A stretch of 64,000 nt of DNA, taken from Centropus unirufus. Lineage: Eukaryota; Chordata; Aves; Cuculiformes; Centropidae. Both the position numbers and the translations under genes were made by a program. The notes below the pieces were generated by a model, which searched no databases, had not been told where the DNA came from, and saw only the letters and a list, made by a program, of their open reading frames with translations. Every line of letters starts with the position of its first letter. The stretch's first letter is position 1. Shown one piece after another: positions 28,187-38,176 of the stretch. The stretch lies in assembly GCA_013397695.1 (NCBI GenBank), contig VYZI01000113.1, forward strand, positions 1,634,709 through 1,698,708, written 5' to 3'.

Positions 28187-30609
28187 AGAGTGAGGGAAGC
28201 TTTTCTAAAGAGAGCATTTTGAAAAAGAAAGTATGCTTCTCTGCAGAAATTGCTTAGGATATCTAGAGCCCAATGAAGCGTATTTCTGGAACAGATGCAA
28301 AATAAATTCCTGTGGAACTATTCAGGTAATTCAAATTTTATTGAAGAATAAGAAAAACTGCTTCAGTAAGTTCTAGATGTACAGTAAAGTTCTAAAAAAC
28401 CATAAACATAAAACCAACTGAATATGTGTAAGATCAGCACAGCTATTCTACAGAGCAAAGTCTCAAAGTATTTGAAGATAGCAATTAATGGAGAAATGTA
28501 TGTTGCAATATTTAAATTAAAATTACTTGATACACAATTCATAGACTGTGCTATGAAAATTTTAGGAAAAAAAAGTCTTTGATACACCATCAAAAAGAAT
28601 ACATAGTGTAAACTAGCTAGTTGTGTGATCAGATATGACATGTTGACTGATAAAAAAGGCAAAGACCGAAGTGCAATTCTCAGCATGGAGAAAAGAGCAC
28701 AAAGTTTTGTGTAGTTTAAAATATTTATTATGGATTTAGAAAAGAATGTGAACGTTGTGGTAGCAAAATACTAGTGCGTCTTAATGATATCCAGAGAAAT
28801 CTGTACTAGACACTGGAGTCAACAAATATCTTAGGTGCATTGGCATTGTGGTCCCAAGTGAAATCCAGTGTTGGCAATGCAATGTGCACTGGCAGGAATG
28901 ATCTGAACTGTGCCTATATTAATTTGTCATAATTAAATCATTCAAAATATTTTTTCAATTTCTATGGATCTCTGCATGAGTAGATCCAATAAAATAATAA
29001 AGGCATGCATAAGGAATGCTGTAAACATTAAAATGTTTTATCTTCCCTATATAAGTTAGGATTGGGCCTTAACTTGGAATGTCATGTTCTGGTTGTCCCA
29101 CTGCCTGAAAAACAATAGCAAAAATAGATGGGAGACTGAAAACTTAGAGGTATAGAGATGTTTAGATGAAAATTGTAGTAAAAATGCCTAGCTGGGAAAG
29201 GATATGATAAGCCATAAAGGGTACGATAACACAGAAAATTAACAAGGTAGAAGATTGAAATAATTTACATTTACCTGTTTTCATAATGCAAAAACATACA
29301 TATGCCAGATGAATCTGGAGAGCAATTGCATTAAAAATAAGCATAGATAGCTGGTGATAAATGCTTTGTATGAATTTCAGGGAAGATTGGATATTCACAA
29401 GGATAAGGATTACCACACAGAATCTTTTGGATGGGATTAACGACAAGCGCATTTTTTAAAAAAAGCAGAGCCTTAGTGATCGAAAATGTAAGAAAGCTTC
29501 CTCCCCAGGCAGTGTTATTCCATATTCATCCACTATGCGGGTTCTTGCATTTTCCTTTGAAAAGTCAGCCAGGATGCCAAATGAAGCGCTGGTCTGATGC
29601 ATGCAGCCTAGGTTTTCAAAGCTACGTTAGAGGTTAGATGCTTCACTTTTCATGAATACAGTGTGAGACATTAGGTCCATGTTCTTCAGAGGGAACTTTT
29701 TATCGGCTCCCAAAAATACAAAGAACCCCTCAAAATAATGGAATAATAGCTCCTGGGTCAAAGCACAGGAAATTCATGGAGTGTGCTCAAGGCTCCAGTC
29801 AGGTAGACTCAGTTTCTCTCTTGCATATCTTGCGCAGGCAGTGAGACGACAGCTGTACAGGTCCACCCATCTGTCCACCATACCACCTCAGAACTATGGG
29901 GCCTGAAGTCACCAATAAAAACACTGCCAAAACTTCTCAGTTGAAAGATTTGTCTTTCCTGGTGCTTCTCTTGCTCTTCTGGTATCTAATGTGTTCAATC
30001 TTGTTACCTGGACCTATCACATACTCATGGTTGCTGTCCTCTTCAAGGCAAATTAGAAACACTGCCTCTAGCAGAGAAGCTTGAGCCCAGCATCATATCC
30101 ATGGGAGCCTTAAGAGGCAGGAGAGGGAGCGAGGGGAGGAAGGAGAGAGGCTAAAGGAGGGAATAATTCTCACCATAAATTCAGTTCTGATTTCTGGAGA
30201 AACAGCAAAAACAAACCCAACCCTGCCTGCTGTACAGATACCACTTCACTAAGTACCACACAGCATTTCAGCAAGAGAGGGATAGGTGTAAAAAGTTGAA
30301 CCTCTTTCCTCTCCTTATGTAAATGTTACGAGATCTCATTTCAGGGTCATCAAAACAGCAAGTTCTATGAAAAGAAACAATCTGCACCCAGGGCCTTTTT
30401 AAACCCTCCTCTCCACGTCTGACTTCCCAGTACCAAGGACACGCTTCAGATGAAATGTTTAACTGAGCATCAAATTTGCAAACACGAACCCAATTACCGC
30501 AATAACGACCTAGCAGTCAGATACCGTGAAGTCAGCACAATGTCTCACCCCAATTTCCAAACCCAGAAACCGGCCTCGCACCACGGTGACTTTCATGAAA
30601 GGGGGGCAA

Positions 30610-30676
30610 GGGCAGTGGAGCGGAGGCTGCCACTGCCCCCCCATGGGGGCGCATCCCGGAGCATCCCCCGCGGGGG
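30610..30676. repeat. Cluster of GC-rich palindromes beside the promoter gap
   Basis: Three structures occur in 67 bases. GGGCAGTGG (30610-30618) pairs with CCACTGCCC (30630-30638). CCCCCATGGGGG (30638-30649) and CCCCCGCGGGGG (30665-30676) are perfect 12-base palindromes. They lie in the CpG island upstream of PDGFC. Confidence 0.85.
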
Positions 30677-30809
30677 ACAGTGGCAGCCCCCGCGCTGCCG
30701 CCTTCGCCGCGAGGGGATGGGGAGGCGCGGGGGGAGCCAAAAGCCGCGGCCCGAGCTGGCAGCACAGCGGCTGAGTGAAAGGGCGAGGAAGGTATTTCTG
30801 CGGGAGCGG

Positions 30810-31022
30810 NNNNNNNNNNNNNNNNNNNNNNNNNNNNNNNNNNNNNNNNNNNNNNNNNNNNNNNNNNNNNNNNNNNNNNNNNNNNNNNNNNNNNNNNNNN
30901 NNNNNNNNNNNNNNNNNNNNNNNNNNNNNNNNNNNNNNNNNNNNNNNNNNNNNNNNNNNNNNNNNNNNNNNNNNNNNNNNNNNNNNNNNNNNNNNNNNNN
31001 NNNNNNNNNNNNNNNNNNNNNN
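30810..31022. other. Assembly gap (213 N)
   Basis: A run of 213 unknown bases interrupts the CpG island just upstream of PDGFC exon 1. The odd length suggests an estimated rather than a placeholder gap. The bases at its left edge are extremely GC-rich and palindromic, which commonly causes loss in short-read assemblies. All long reading frames crossing this block are artefacts. Confidence 0.99.
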
Positions 31023-31244
31023 TAAAGAAAAACAAAACCTGGAGACACAGAAAAAGGCTCTAAGAAAAAAGTTTTGGATGGGAGTATGTGGAAACTACCC
31101 TGCAATTCTCTGCTGCCCGAGCAGGCTCAGTGCTGCGTTCTCCCCAGCGGCGCAGCCCGCGCCGGGCGCTGCTGAGCGACGCCCGGGCCTCGGTGCGGCG
31201 CCGCCAGTGCCTGCAGAGCCGGAGCCCCTCGCCCCGCCGGCCCA
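31023..31244 (+). other. PDGFC: PDGFC 5' untranslated region / proximal promoter (right of the gap)
   Basis: This 222-base stretch lies between the assembly gap and the PDGFC ATG. The first 55 bases are A-rich, and the rest turns sharply CpG-rich from about 31115. Vertebrate PDGFC mRNAs have a long 5' leader, so most or all of this is probably transcribed. The transcription start cannot be placed, because the promoter core may lie in the gap. Two upstream ATGs are present, at 31078 and 31086, and are annotated separately. Confidence 0.6.
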
Positions 31245-31272
31245 ATGCTCCTCCTCGGGCTGCTCCTGCTGA
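31078..31272 (+). other. Upstream ORF overlapping the PDGFC start (out of frame)
   Basis: An ATG at 31078 opens a 64-codon frame beginning MGVCGNYP that runs past the PDGFC ATG and stops with TGA at 31270-31272. It is shifted relative to PDGFC. An overlapping uORF of this kind usually lowers translation of the main frame, if it lies in the mRNA. Its context is modest (T at -3, G at +4). The peptide resembles no protein I know and is alanine/proline-rich, as expected from translating CpG-rich leader. Whether it is transcribed or translated is inference. Confidence 0.4.
31086..31175 (+). other. Short upstream ORF, in the PDGFC frame but closed
   Basis: A second upstream ATG, at 31086, opens a 29-codon frame beginning MWKLPCN and ending with TGA at 31173-31175, 69 bases before the PDGFC start. 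It is in frame with PDGFC, so the stop prevents an N-terminal extension. It has A at -3, a better context than the PDGFC start itself. Its use depends on where transcription begins, which is not known here. Confidence 0.4.
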
Positions 31273-31362
31273 CATCTGCCCTGGCCGCCCGCAGGCAGGG
31301 GGCCGCCGCCGAGTCCGACCTCAGCAGCAAGTTCGCCTTCTCCGGCGCCAAGGAGCAGAACG
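31245..31362 (+). CDS. PDGFC: PDGFC coding exon 1 (partial CDS: signal peptide and start of mature chain)
   Basis: This is the first coding exon of platelet-derived growth factor C, a secreted dimeric ligand that activates PDGF receptor alpha after its N-terminal CUB domain is cut off. The frame opens with MLLLGLLLLTSALA, a leucine-rich signal peptide, followed by ARRQG, then ESDLSSKF and KEQNG. This closely follows the known N-terminus of vertebrate PDGFC, where signal cleavage is placed after about residue 22. The exon holds 39 full codons plus one base. It stops at a GTAAGG donor that splits a glycine codon (phase 1), as expected for this gene. The CUB domain and the growth factor domain would lie in later exons beyond the window. 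The ATG has a weak context (C at -3, C at +4), but it is the only start that gives the family N-terminus. Reading on past the donor gives a non-homologous frame ending near 31607, which is intron. Identification is from recalled family sequence, without a search. Confidence 0.93.
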
Positions 31363-31368
31363 GTAAGG
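31363..31368 (+). other. PDGFC: PDGFC exon 1 splice donor
   Basis: The sequence AACG|GTAAGG places a strong GT-AG donor directly after the codons for KEQN and the first base of the next codon. Homology to PDGFC breaks exactly here. The phase (1) matches the known exon 1/exon 2 boundary, where the split codon encodes glycine. Confidence 0.92.
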
Positions 31369-32038
31369 AGCAGCGGGGCAGAGCAGGCGGAGCGGTGCGG
31401 GGCTCCCTCCCCGCGGGGGCTGCGTGCGTGTGTGTAGAACTCCGCGGCCGGGCAGGGAGGGGAGAGGGCGCTCAGCTGCTGGGTGTTTGCCGGCCGCGCT
31501 CGGGGAGCGCTGTGGGTAAAAGGGCAGCGGCCGGGAGGGAGCCCGGCGCCGGCTCGGAGGCTTCCTCCTCCGCGGTCGGAGGTGCAAAATGCCTTTGTGT
31601 ACCCTAAACGCTCCGGGGGTGGTGGCGGTGGGCTTGTGTCTGCGCGTGAATGAGTGGTGTTCTGTACGGGCTGGAAACGAGCTAATCCTGCGTAGGAAAT
31701 GAGAATTACTTTCAACTTTCAAGTGTACCTGAAATGTTTAGAAAACTCTCAAATGCAAGTTCCCTTGGGCTGGAGCTGCGCAGAGCTGGAGAAAGGCTCC
31801 TTTCATGCAGCAAGGGCAGCTTCGGGGTGCGTAATTTGCTTAGCCTCTGAACTCCATATGATTTACATTATTCAGATTTTTAAGCGCCTTTCCTCTTGAT
31901 CTGCTATTATGAAGTCATTTTGAAGAATGTTTTACAAACTGAAACATTATATACTGCATGAAACCACGCTTAGTGTAGAATATCTAAAATTAAGACTGTT
32001 CGTGTACATTCAGGGGAACCCTTGGTGCTTAAAGCTCA

Positions 32039-32056
32039 GGGAGGGGGTGGGAAGGG
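32039..32056 (+). other. G-quadruplex motif at the start of PDGFC intron 1
   Basis: GGG-A-GGGGG-T-GGG-AA-GGG on the sense strand, about 680 bases after the exon 1 donor. The loops are 1, 1 and 2 bases, so it could form in DNA or in the nascent transcript. Confidence 0.8.
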
Positions 32057-32722
32057 TGAAAAATATAGCACTTTGGATGTCAGCTAGAACGAGCTTGCTC
32101 CCTGTACACAAACCAAGGCAAAAGGCCAAGCTGGGAGCTCTCATAACTCTCTGAACTGCAATGAAATAAAGCAGACATGCAGATTCGAGGCTAATTCAAT
32201 TCTCAGAACTTAGAACTTGGGACTCCCCAGATAAAAGTATTTTATGTCGTATCTTTTAACAGAAAGCAAAGTTTCAGAGACCTCCAAAAGTGCTCTGTGA
32301 ATGCACAGAGCATGCAGTGTACTTAGCAGGGGAGATTAATACTGCTGTGGCCTGCTCACATGAGGATATATGGCACCTGCGGACTGCCGGAGCTGCTGAT
32401 CAAAGAGCAGCACAGGGATCAATCTCTAATCAGAGCAGCTGTGAAGGGCCAGAGGAAAGTGATCAAAAGACTTGGAGACCTGGCTGTTCTGACAGGAAAC
32501 CAATCAGACTTTGTGCACAGTACAGGAAATTATCTGCTCTGTGTGAGAAAAGAAATCACTCACTTCTTACCTCTTTCCAGCTTACCTGGCATTTTAGAGG
32601 GTTTTGGGGCACCAGCCTGTGACAAAAAAGGACGTGGCACTAACTTGCTAAAGTTTTATGCTGTTATGCTGCCTTTGTTACGTTGCATGGTGTTCCATAT
32701 GAAGTATGTTGACAGATAGAGA

Positions 32723-32737
32723 ATTATTATTATTATT
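32723..32737. repeat. (ATT)5 microsatellite
   Basis: Fifteen bases of perfect ATT repeat in intron 1. Confidence 0.95.
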
Positions 32738-33720
32738 GCTTTGCTTTAACTTTGTCAGGAGTTGAAAGAAACCTGCTACGCTATCAGTCTGCTATAAGAG
32801 GTTTGTTAGAGGATAGTGCAGCTGGGCCCTGAAGGGCCACCAGGGCCTGGCAGTGGGAATGCAACAATGAAATGTGAAAGGTAGATCACACAGCATAGGA
32901 GCAAACCTGATGTAAATGTAGATAACCATACATGACCCCACAAACTAGATTCTGTTCACATACATCAGAAGTGCAGCTGCCTTAGGTCAGGCTTCAACTG
33001 GTTTGAAATGCAATTTGGCATGCTCCAAGTTAGTCACTATGTCTTGCAACAAATGCAAAGTCCAGGAGTATTAACGACAACAAAAAAAGTGCTCTGAAAC
33101 TGTATTCTGTGGTACTTTATACTAAAAACAGTTCAGGTTGTAGCTCACTGGAGCTTGAGTTCTAGTTGTTCAGTTGCAAGTCTTATTTTAAAAACTAGCA
33201 CAAGTTTAAGTACAGCTAAGTAGTAACCCCTGACTTTTCTTAACTGATTTTAATTATTTGGGGGATTGGTAACACTGGTCAAACCAGTTCTTACTTGATT
33301 TAATTAGAGTGATTTTTACACTCTGCTGCAATCTAAAGATTGTAGAGCTTTTAGCTAGAGGCAGGTTAAAACTCCCTGGAGTATTAGAATGAGATATTGC
33401 TGTTTGCATGCCAAATAATCTTTGGTCAGGAGAGAAGGAGATTTTTCACTCATGCACTTTACATAAAAAAAAATAAATCTGTCCTCTATTTATAAAAGTG
33501 CTAAATGGTCAAGAAGTTTTGCAGTAGAATGGATTACATTGTTACTGTGCTGCACACATGGGTGCTGGAGCTATCGCTTCGAGGTGGTGTGTATGACCAG
33601 TTAGTGAATCAGTGGAGCTACTTGCGTGACAAAGGGTGAGCCTGTGAATAAGGACTTTTTTTTAAATAATTGGTCTTTATTTATTCGCCAAGTGATTATT
33701 AATTTCAAAGTCACTAATTG

Positions 33721-33909
33721 ACTTGATTCATTTACTAAATGCAGACATTAGGAGTAGTCTTGTTTGTGCTGCACAGTGGAAGTCATTTTAGGTGGCAATT
33801 TCCTAGTATAAATATTTCTTTGTAATTGTAGTTAGGTACTCTTGAAACACAGTATTTTGCTGCTACCTCCTAGGAACTCAGTGTAAGGGGTGTTGTTAGG
33901 CCAGTGTAC
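33721..33909 (+). repeat. Left arm of a ~188-bp inverted repeat pair
   Basis: This segment, from ACTTGATTCATTTACTAAAT to about CCAGTGTAC, matches the reverse complement of 37989-38176 along its whole length with roughly 85% identity by eye. Long shared words include CTTGTTTGTGCTGCA, AGTGGAAGTCATTTTAGG and CCTCCTAGGAACTCAGTGTAA. Similarity stops sharply at both ends. The unit has no coding frame, no CR1 similarity and no terminal inverted repeats that I can see. It may be a dispersed ancient repeat family or a local inverted duplication. Confidence 0.9.
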
Positions 33910-34674
33910 CTCCATTTGAAACCACTTAAAACTATTGCCTTGTTTTTATTGGCCCAGTGTTGCAGTCAAGTTTTCTCTACGAACTGATTTTATTTGTAAA
34001 TTCTGCTGGACAGTAAGGAGTTTTATGTGATTTCCTTGAAAAATATATATTTATCTTTAATGTTTTTATTTGTCATTCAACTGAGTAAATATTTATCTGG
34101 AGGATTAAAGACATTTATGCAGCAATTGCCTGGAAACTGAAGTAGCGGTAAATGTTGTGTGTAGTGGTGGCTCCCATTTATGTGGATGGATTTCATTTCC
34201 ACAATTCTTTGTTCCATTGAAGAATGAAAACCCCTTCATAATCCATACCTGGGTAGTTTTATCAGTTCTCTTATGGCTACCTGATATGTTTATTACTGTT
34301 TTTTTCCATACTGAAGTAAAGAGTAAAAAAAAAATTGTTCACAGTTTCTTTTGAGGAACAAACTTGGTCACCTGCATATTGGATTTGATTACTTGTGTGG
34401 TTTATTTCTTCTTTCTATTATAGCTCCTGCTACTTTTCCATCTACTTTTTACTTTTTTCTCTTTCTTTTTCTTTACATAGTATCTTCATCCTGTTTCCAT
34501 AGTTTTGGCAATGTATGAGGGAACTATTGGTGGACTGAGTAATGTAAATTACTTAATTCTAATGACTTGACTCTGATGGTCTGAGTGCACCTGCCTATGT
34601 GATATTTTTAATTTAATCTAGATTTCCTCACAACATGAGATGGCAGGAGTATCCGAGTTCTGTTTTCTTGTTTT

Positions 34675-34796
34675 CAAGGTCAGGTGGGGCAAGGCTCTGC
34701 ACAACCTCATCTATTTGAAGATGTCCCTGCACACTGCAGGTGAGGCTGGAGTAGACAACATTTAAAGGTCCCTTTCAACCCAAATCATTATATAAC
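34675..34796 (+). mobile_element. CR1 LINE 3'-end fragment, decayed
   Basis: CAAGGTCAGGTGGGGCAAGG, then TGAAGATGTCCCTGC and TTTAAAGGTCCCTTTCAACC, then CAAATCATTATATAACG, is the 3' terminal segment of CR1 in plus orientation. The tail is degraded compared with ATTCTATGATTCTATGA, so this is an old copy. Confidence 0.85.
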
Positions 34797-37700
34797 GCTA
34801 CTATAAGCAATGAAGTTTACAGTTTATAAGGCATGTGCACTTAAAATTTAGCAATTAATGACTTCAGAAGGCCAAGAAATGGAGGTCAGCTAGCAACTCA
34901 CCAGGACTGATAAGTTAGAAGTAATTTTCCTGCAGTCAGTTTCCAGTGTGAATGAACAATATATAGGGTTGCTTAAATAAGTCTTACAAAACCAAAGCAC
35001 TTGATTTTTTGTCAATCCTGCAGCACAGGTATATATCAGTGATGATTTATCTTTGTTTCTTTCAAGGTTTTTTTTCTTCTTCCTCTCCCGTGAGTAGGAA
35101 CTCTTAACTATAAGTGTCACTAAATGATCACTCCATGATGTATTTCTTAAATCTTCTGAAATGGATTTATGTTGCTTAAAAGACAACAGGAGCCCTTGAG
35201 CTGGAGTTTGAGAGTCAAGTATCTCAAGCTGTCTTTGGGATGCAGCTGTAACTGAGCAAGTAGCTGAAGTGCCAGAGGGACCTTCTGTCATCACCTCAGC
35301 ATGTGTATGGCCTCACATGCTTCGTCAAAACCACCTGGAGGATTCCCTGGGCTGTGCATCTCCAAAGGAAGCTTCCAGCTTATTTAGGGTCGGAGACTGG
35401 ATCACAAGTTAGAGTTTCAGGATAAGTTCCTTTTAACTCAGGCTGACCACCTGAAAGAAGGTGTGGGTGTCCAAGTAATGCAGCACATTGAATCCTCATG
35501 GAGGGGAATGCCAATGCTTTTGCTTGATTCCAGTCAATTAACTGAAAACTTTTCTCTTATACACCAGCATACTTCAAAGAAGTACGGATCAGCACCACTT
35601 CTGCTGACTCGTTGAGTTGATGAGTGCAGTCTGTTGACTACTGCTGGGGAGCAGAATTTTTCTTCTTTTTCAGAAGATAAGGAAGTATAAAATATGAGCA
35701 CATGACATCTAGGGGGAAACTTGATAGTCGTGCAATTTTTCTTAAGTTTAATCTGTTTCTGTTTAATTCAAGGCTTGTTTTGAAGTGTTTTAAAACCTTT
35801 TCCTGGAAAGTGAAGAATTGCACCACACAGTCTTTTGACTTCAAGGAAAAGATTGTGGCAAATTAGAGAAGTTCTTCAGCAGTGCAATAAATTGCAGTGG
35901 AAGAAAGTTTTAAAAACTGGGGTTTGTCTTTGTAGTTGACTTTTAATATATTATCTGCTATTCAACAGAGTAGTGCTTCAGACTTTTGTTCTGCTGCTTC
36001 TCTCAGTTTCTTCTATTAGGTAAAAGCAACGGTTTTAAAAGCACTGATCATCTGCTACTTGTCCCAAATATGTAGGCACTCCAGGCTTCCCATATCTTTG
36101 TTAAATATCTTAAAATGGAATTAGGGTAGAAACACATAAAATCTTTTTTTTTTTCTTTTTTTAGTAACTAGTTCTTATTAAGTTTGTTGATCAGACTTTA
36201 AACACTTATGTCATGTTGTTTGGGGTGTTTTAGTTCGTATTTCACTTAGGTGCAGAGATTTGTAATGGTGAAGAAACAAAAGGCATACCTTAAGATGCTG
36301 ACAGCTATACTACCAAAGGGTCTATGGTGAACTGTGTCTTCATGTAAACATCGTGTATTTTGTATCTTATAACTTTATCCAGACTTTGAGTATAATTATT
36401 ACATAGTCGATATATAATAGCAAAGTATTTATTGTTCATTGTGGTAGGGTGGTTTGTGGGATTTTTTGCTGTTGGGTAGTTGCTGCTTTTGGTTTTTGCT
36501 GTGTCTGGTAGTTCCTGATTACTAGAAAGAGGATGCAAGCCCACTTCCTTTTGCTGGAAATGAGCCTCCTTAATTGCTTTATAAATAGCTCTTGACTTTA
36601 CCAAAGCACCATGCCTTTACATTTTTTTCACAAAGTGTGTGTCATGGAAAATACACTTTTTGGCTTGTAAGCATCTGAAGAATTGACCTGTATGTAAGTA
36701 GTCTTTTAGCATGAATCTGTGTGATTTGGAAAATGTTACACAACAGAAAATCACTAGAGCTAGCAGGTAGAAATGCAGTTATTTTGGTAGTGCTTAGGTG
36801 TCTGTACAAGTGCTTAGTTTCAGAGTTTCTGAGAAATTACTTGTACATTGATAGTTACTCAACTCCGTCATTTCCTTTTGGGAAAAGCTTTTGCAGCTTT
36901 TGTTTGAATGTGAAATACTTTTATTAAGGTAGGTGAGTGAAAATTCAAAATATGCTGCTGTGAAGTGAAAATATAAACATGTTTTCTGGAGGCTTCATTA
37001 AATTGTAGCATGGTATTTCTAGGTGGCAATGCCAGGAATATTTGTTCATGCCTTCATCTGTAGGCATCTTAGCCTTAGGGTTCCTCTGTCTTCTGATCTT
37101 CTCTTATTGACATCCATCTACTGGGATTTTATAAACATATGCTTAGTGTTACATTGGGTTATTTATGCTTAATTTCATGATCCTACATCACACTAAGCAG
37201 TTTTATGTGAAGACACCTCATCTTAAAAAACGTGTACAATGGCACCTCTACATATTTTAATAACCTAAACAGTTTCTACAGAAACTGCAGGTGGGTGAGA
37301 CAAGGCAGGACTGTAAACAGTCATTGGGTATGTCTTATACACAAAGAATATAAGAATTATTACAAAATTAATATAAACGGAAGGAGAAAGCCCAAATAAT
37401 TCCTTGTTCTCCTATAGGCCTTCTGCGTTATGGTTAACAACGCCTGTCTGTCTTCTGAGTTCTATTAGTTCTATTCCAAATGGACTCATCTTTGTTAATA
37501 ATGCCTAATAATGCTTTTATTTTTTTTCTTGCTGCCATTTTCAAATGGAGGTGTTTGGAACTTGGGAAAGAGAATATGACCCAAACTCCCATGTACTGCA
37601 GTCCAACACAATACAGGCGGAAATAACATTTGAACAAGAAAGAAAAAACTTTTCAAATGTTATCTACCACATAGTGGCATGCTTTTATAGTAGTGAGAAT

Positions 37701-37988
37701 GGGAGAGTTGTGAGGGAGTAACCAGTAACACCTTTTTCTCAATGGCAATGTGCCTTTTTGTGAATTAATCCTCATAAATTATCCATTAAACTTTTGCTTT
37801 ATGGTAAATTAGTTCAAGGTATCATTACAAACACAGATGTTTTAAGGAGATTCTTCTGGGGTGGAGAGCACCTCGATTCCCCTACTCCCTGAAAGCCCAA
37901 AATACTGAAATTTATCCTTGCGTTTGTTAAAACTGATAATTAACCGCATTAAAATAGTATGCATGCATGTTTCAGTTTGATCGTCATT

Positions 37989-38176
37989 GTACTGACCCCA
38001 CAACAACCATTACACTGAGTTCCTAGGAGGCAGCAGCAAAATGATGTTTTTCAAGAGTATCTAACTATAATGACAAATAAATATTTACACTGGGGAAACT
38101 GCCTCCTAAAATGACTTCCACTATGCAGCACAAACAAGAGTACCCCTAATGCCTACATTTAGTAAATGAATCAAGT
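37989..38176 (-). repeat. Right arm of the ~188-bp inverted repeat pair
   Basis: This is the reverse-complement partner of 33721-33909, about 4.1 kb downstream in the same intron. Differences are mostly single-base changes with at most small indels, which suggests two copies that diverged long ago. Because both lie in one primary transcript, the arms could pair in the pre-mRNA. Confidence 0.9.

Larger units (their letters stand above)
11149..30589. other. Gene-free 5' flank of PDGFC
   Basis: Nineteen kilobases without a supportable gene or recognised transposon. It contains two (AT)n microsatellites, a T14 run (13314-13327), a short triplicated 10-mer, an (ATGA)n tract (18408-18422), two hairpins, a purine-rich stretch, one G-quadruplex motif and two AT-rich segments (about 20230-20330 and 26270-26420) with clustered homeodomain/TALE-like motifs that might be conserved regulatory DNA. 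Known or likely distal regulatory elements of PDGFC would fall here, but none can be proven from one sequence. Confidence 0.55.
30590..31620. promoter_or_regulatory. PDGFC: CpG-rich promoter island of PDGFC
   Basis: Base composition changes abruptly from AT-rich flank to GC-rich DNA with dense CpG dinucleotides at about 30590. It returns to AT-rich after about 31620. The block covers the sequence before the gap, the leader, coding exon 1 and the first 250 bases of intron 1. This is the usual CpG-island promoter layout of vertebrate developmental genes. No TATA box is evident in the sequenced part. G-rich runs around 30717-30735 and 30645-30649 could bind Sp/KLF or EGR-type zinc fingers, but I see no perfect consensus site that I would call. 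The core promoter may be missing in the gap. Confidence 0.8.

Noticed and set aside
1..30000. GLRB exons on the minus strand, expected upstream of PDGFC by mammalian synteny
   Set aside because: No frame resembles a glycine receptor beta subunit. In human the two starts are roughly 100 kb apart, so it is probably outside the window.
30450..31105. Long reading frames (165-191 codons) on both strands across the CpG island
   Set aside because: They are open only because they run through the 213-base N gap. The sequenced parts show no homology.
31363..31607. Extension of the PDGFC frame past residue 40
   Set aside because: Homology stops at a strong GTAAGG donor in the expected phase. The following residues are translated intron.
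31095..31715. A 206-codon antisense frame opposite PDGFC exon 1
   Set aside because: GC-rich DNA has few stop codons, so long shadow frames are expected. The composition is Pro/Arg/Ala-rich and the frame lies over the true PDGFC exon.
34440..34500. Strong pyrimidine tract with CTTTACATAG, like a splice acceptor or recursive splice site
   Set aside because: It is not followed by GT, so it is not a recursive site. No conserved coding exon follows.
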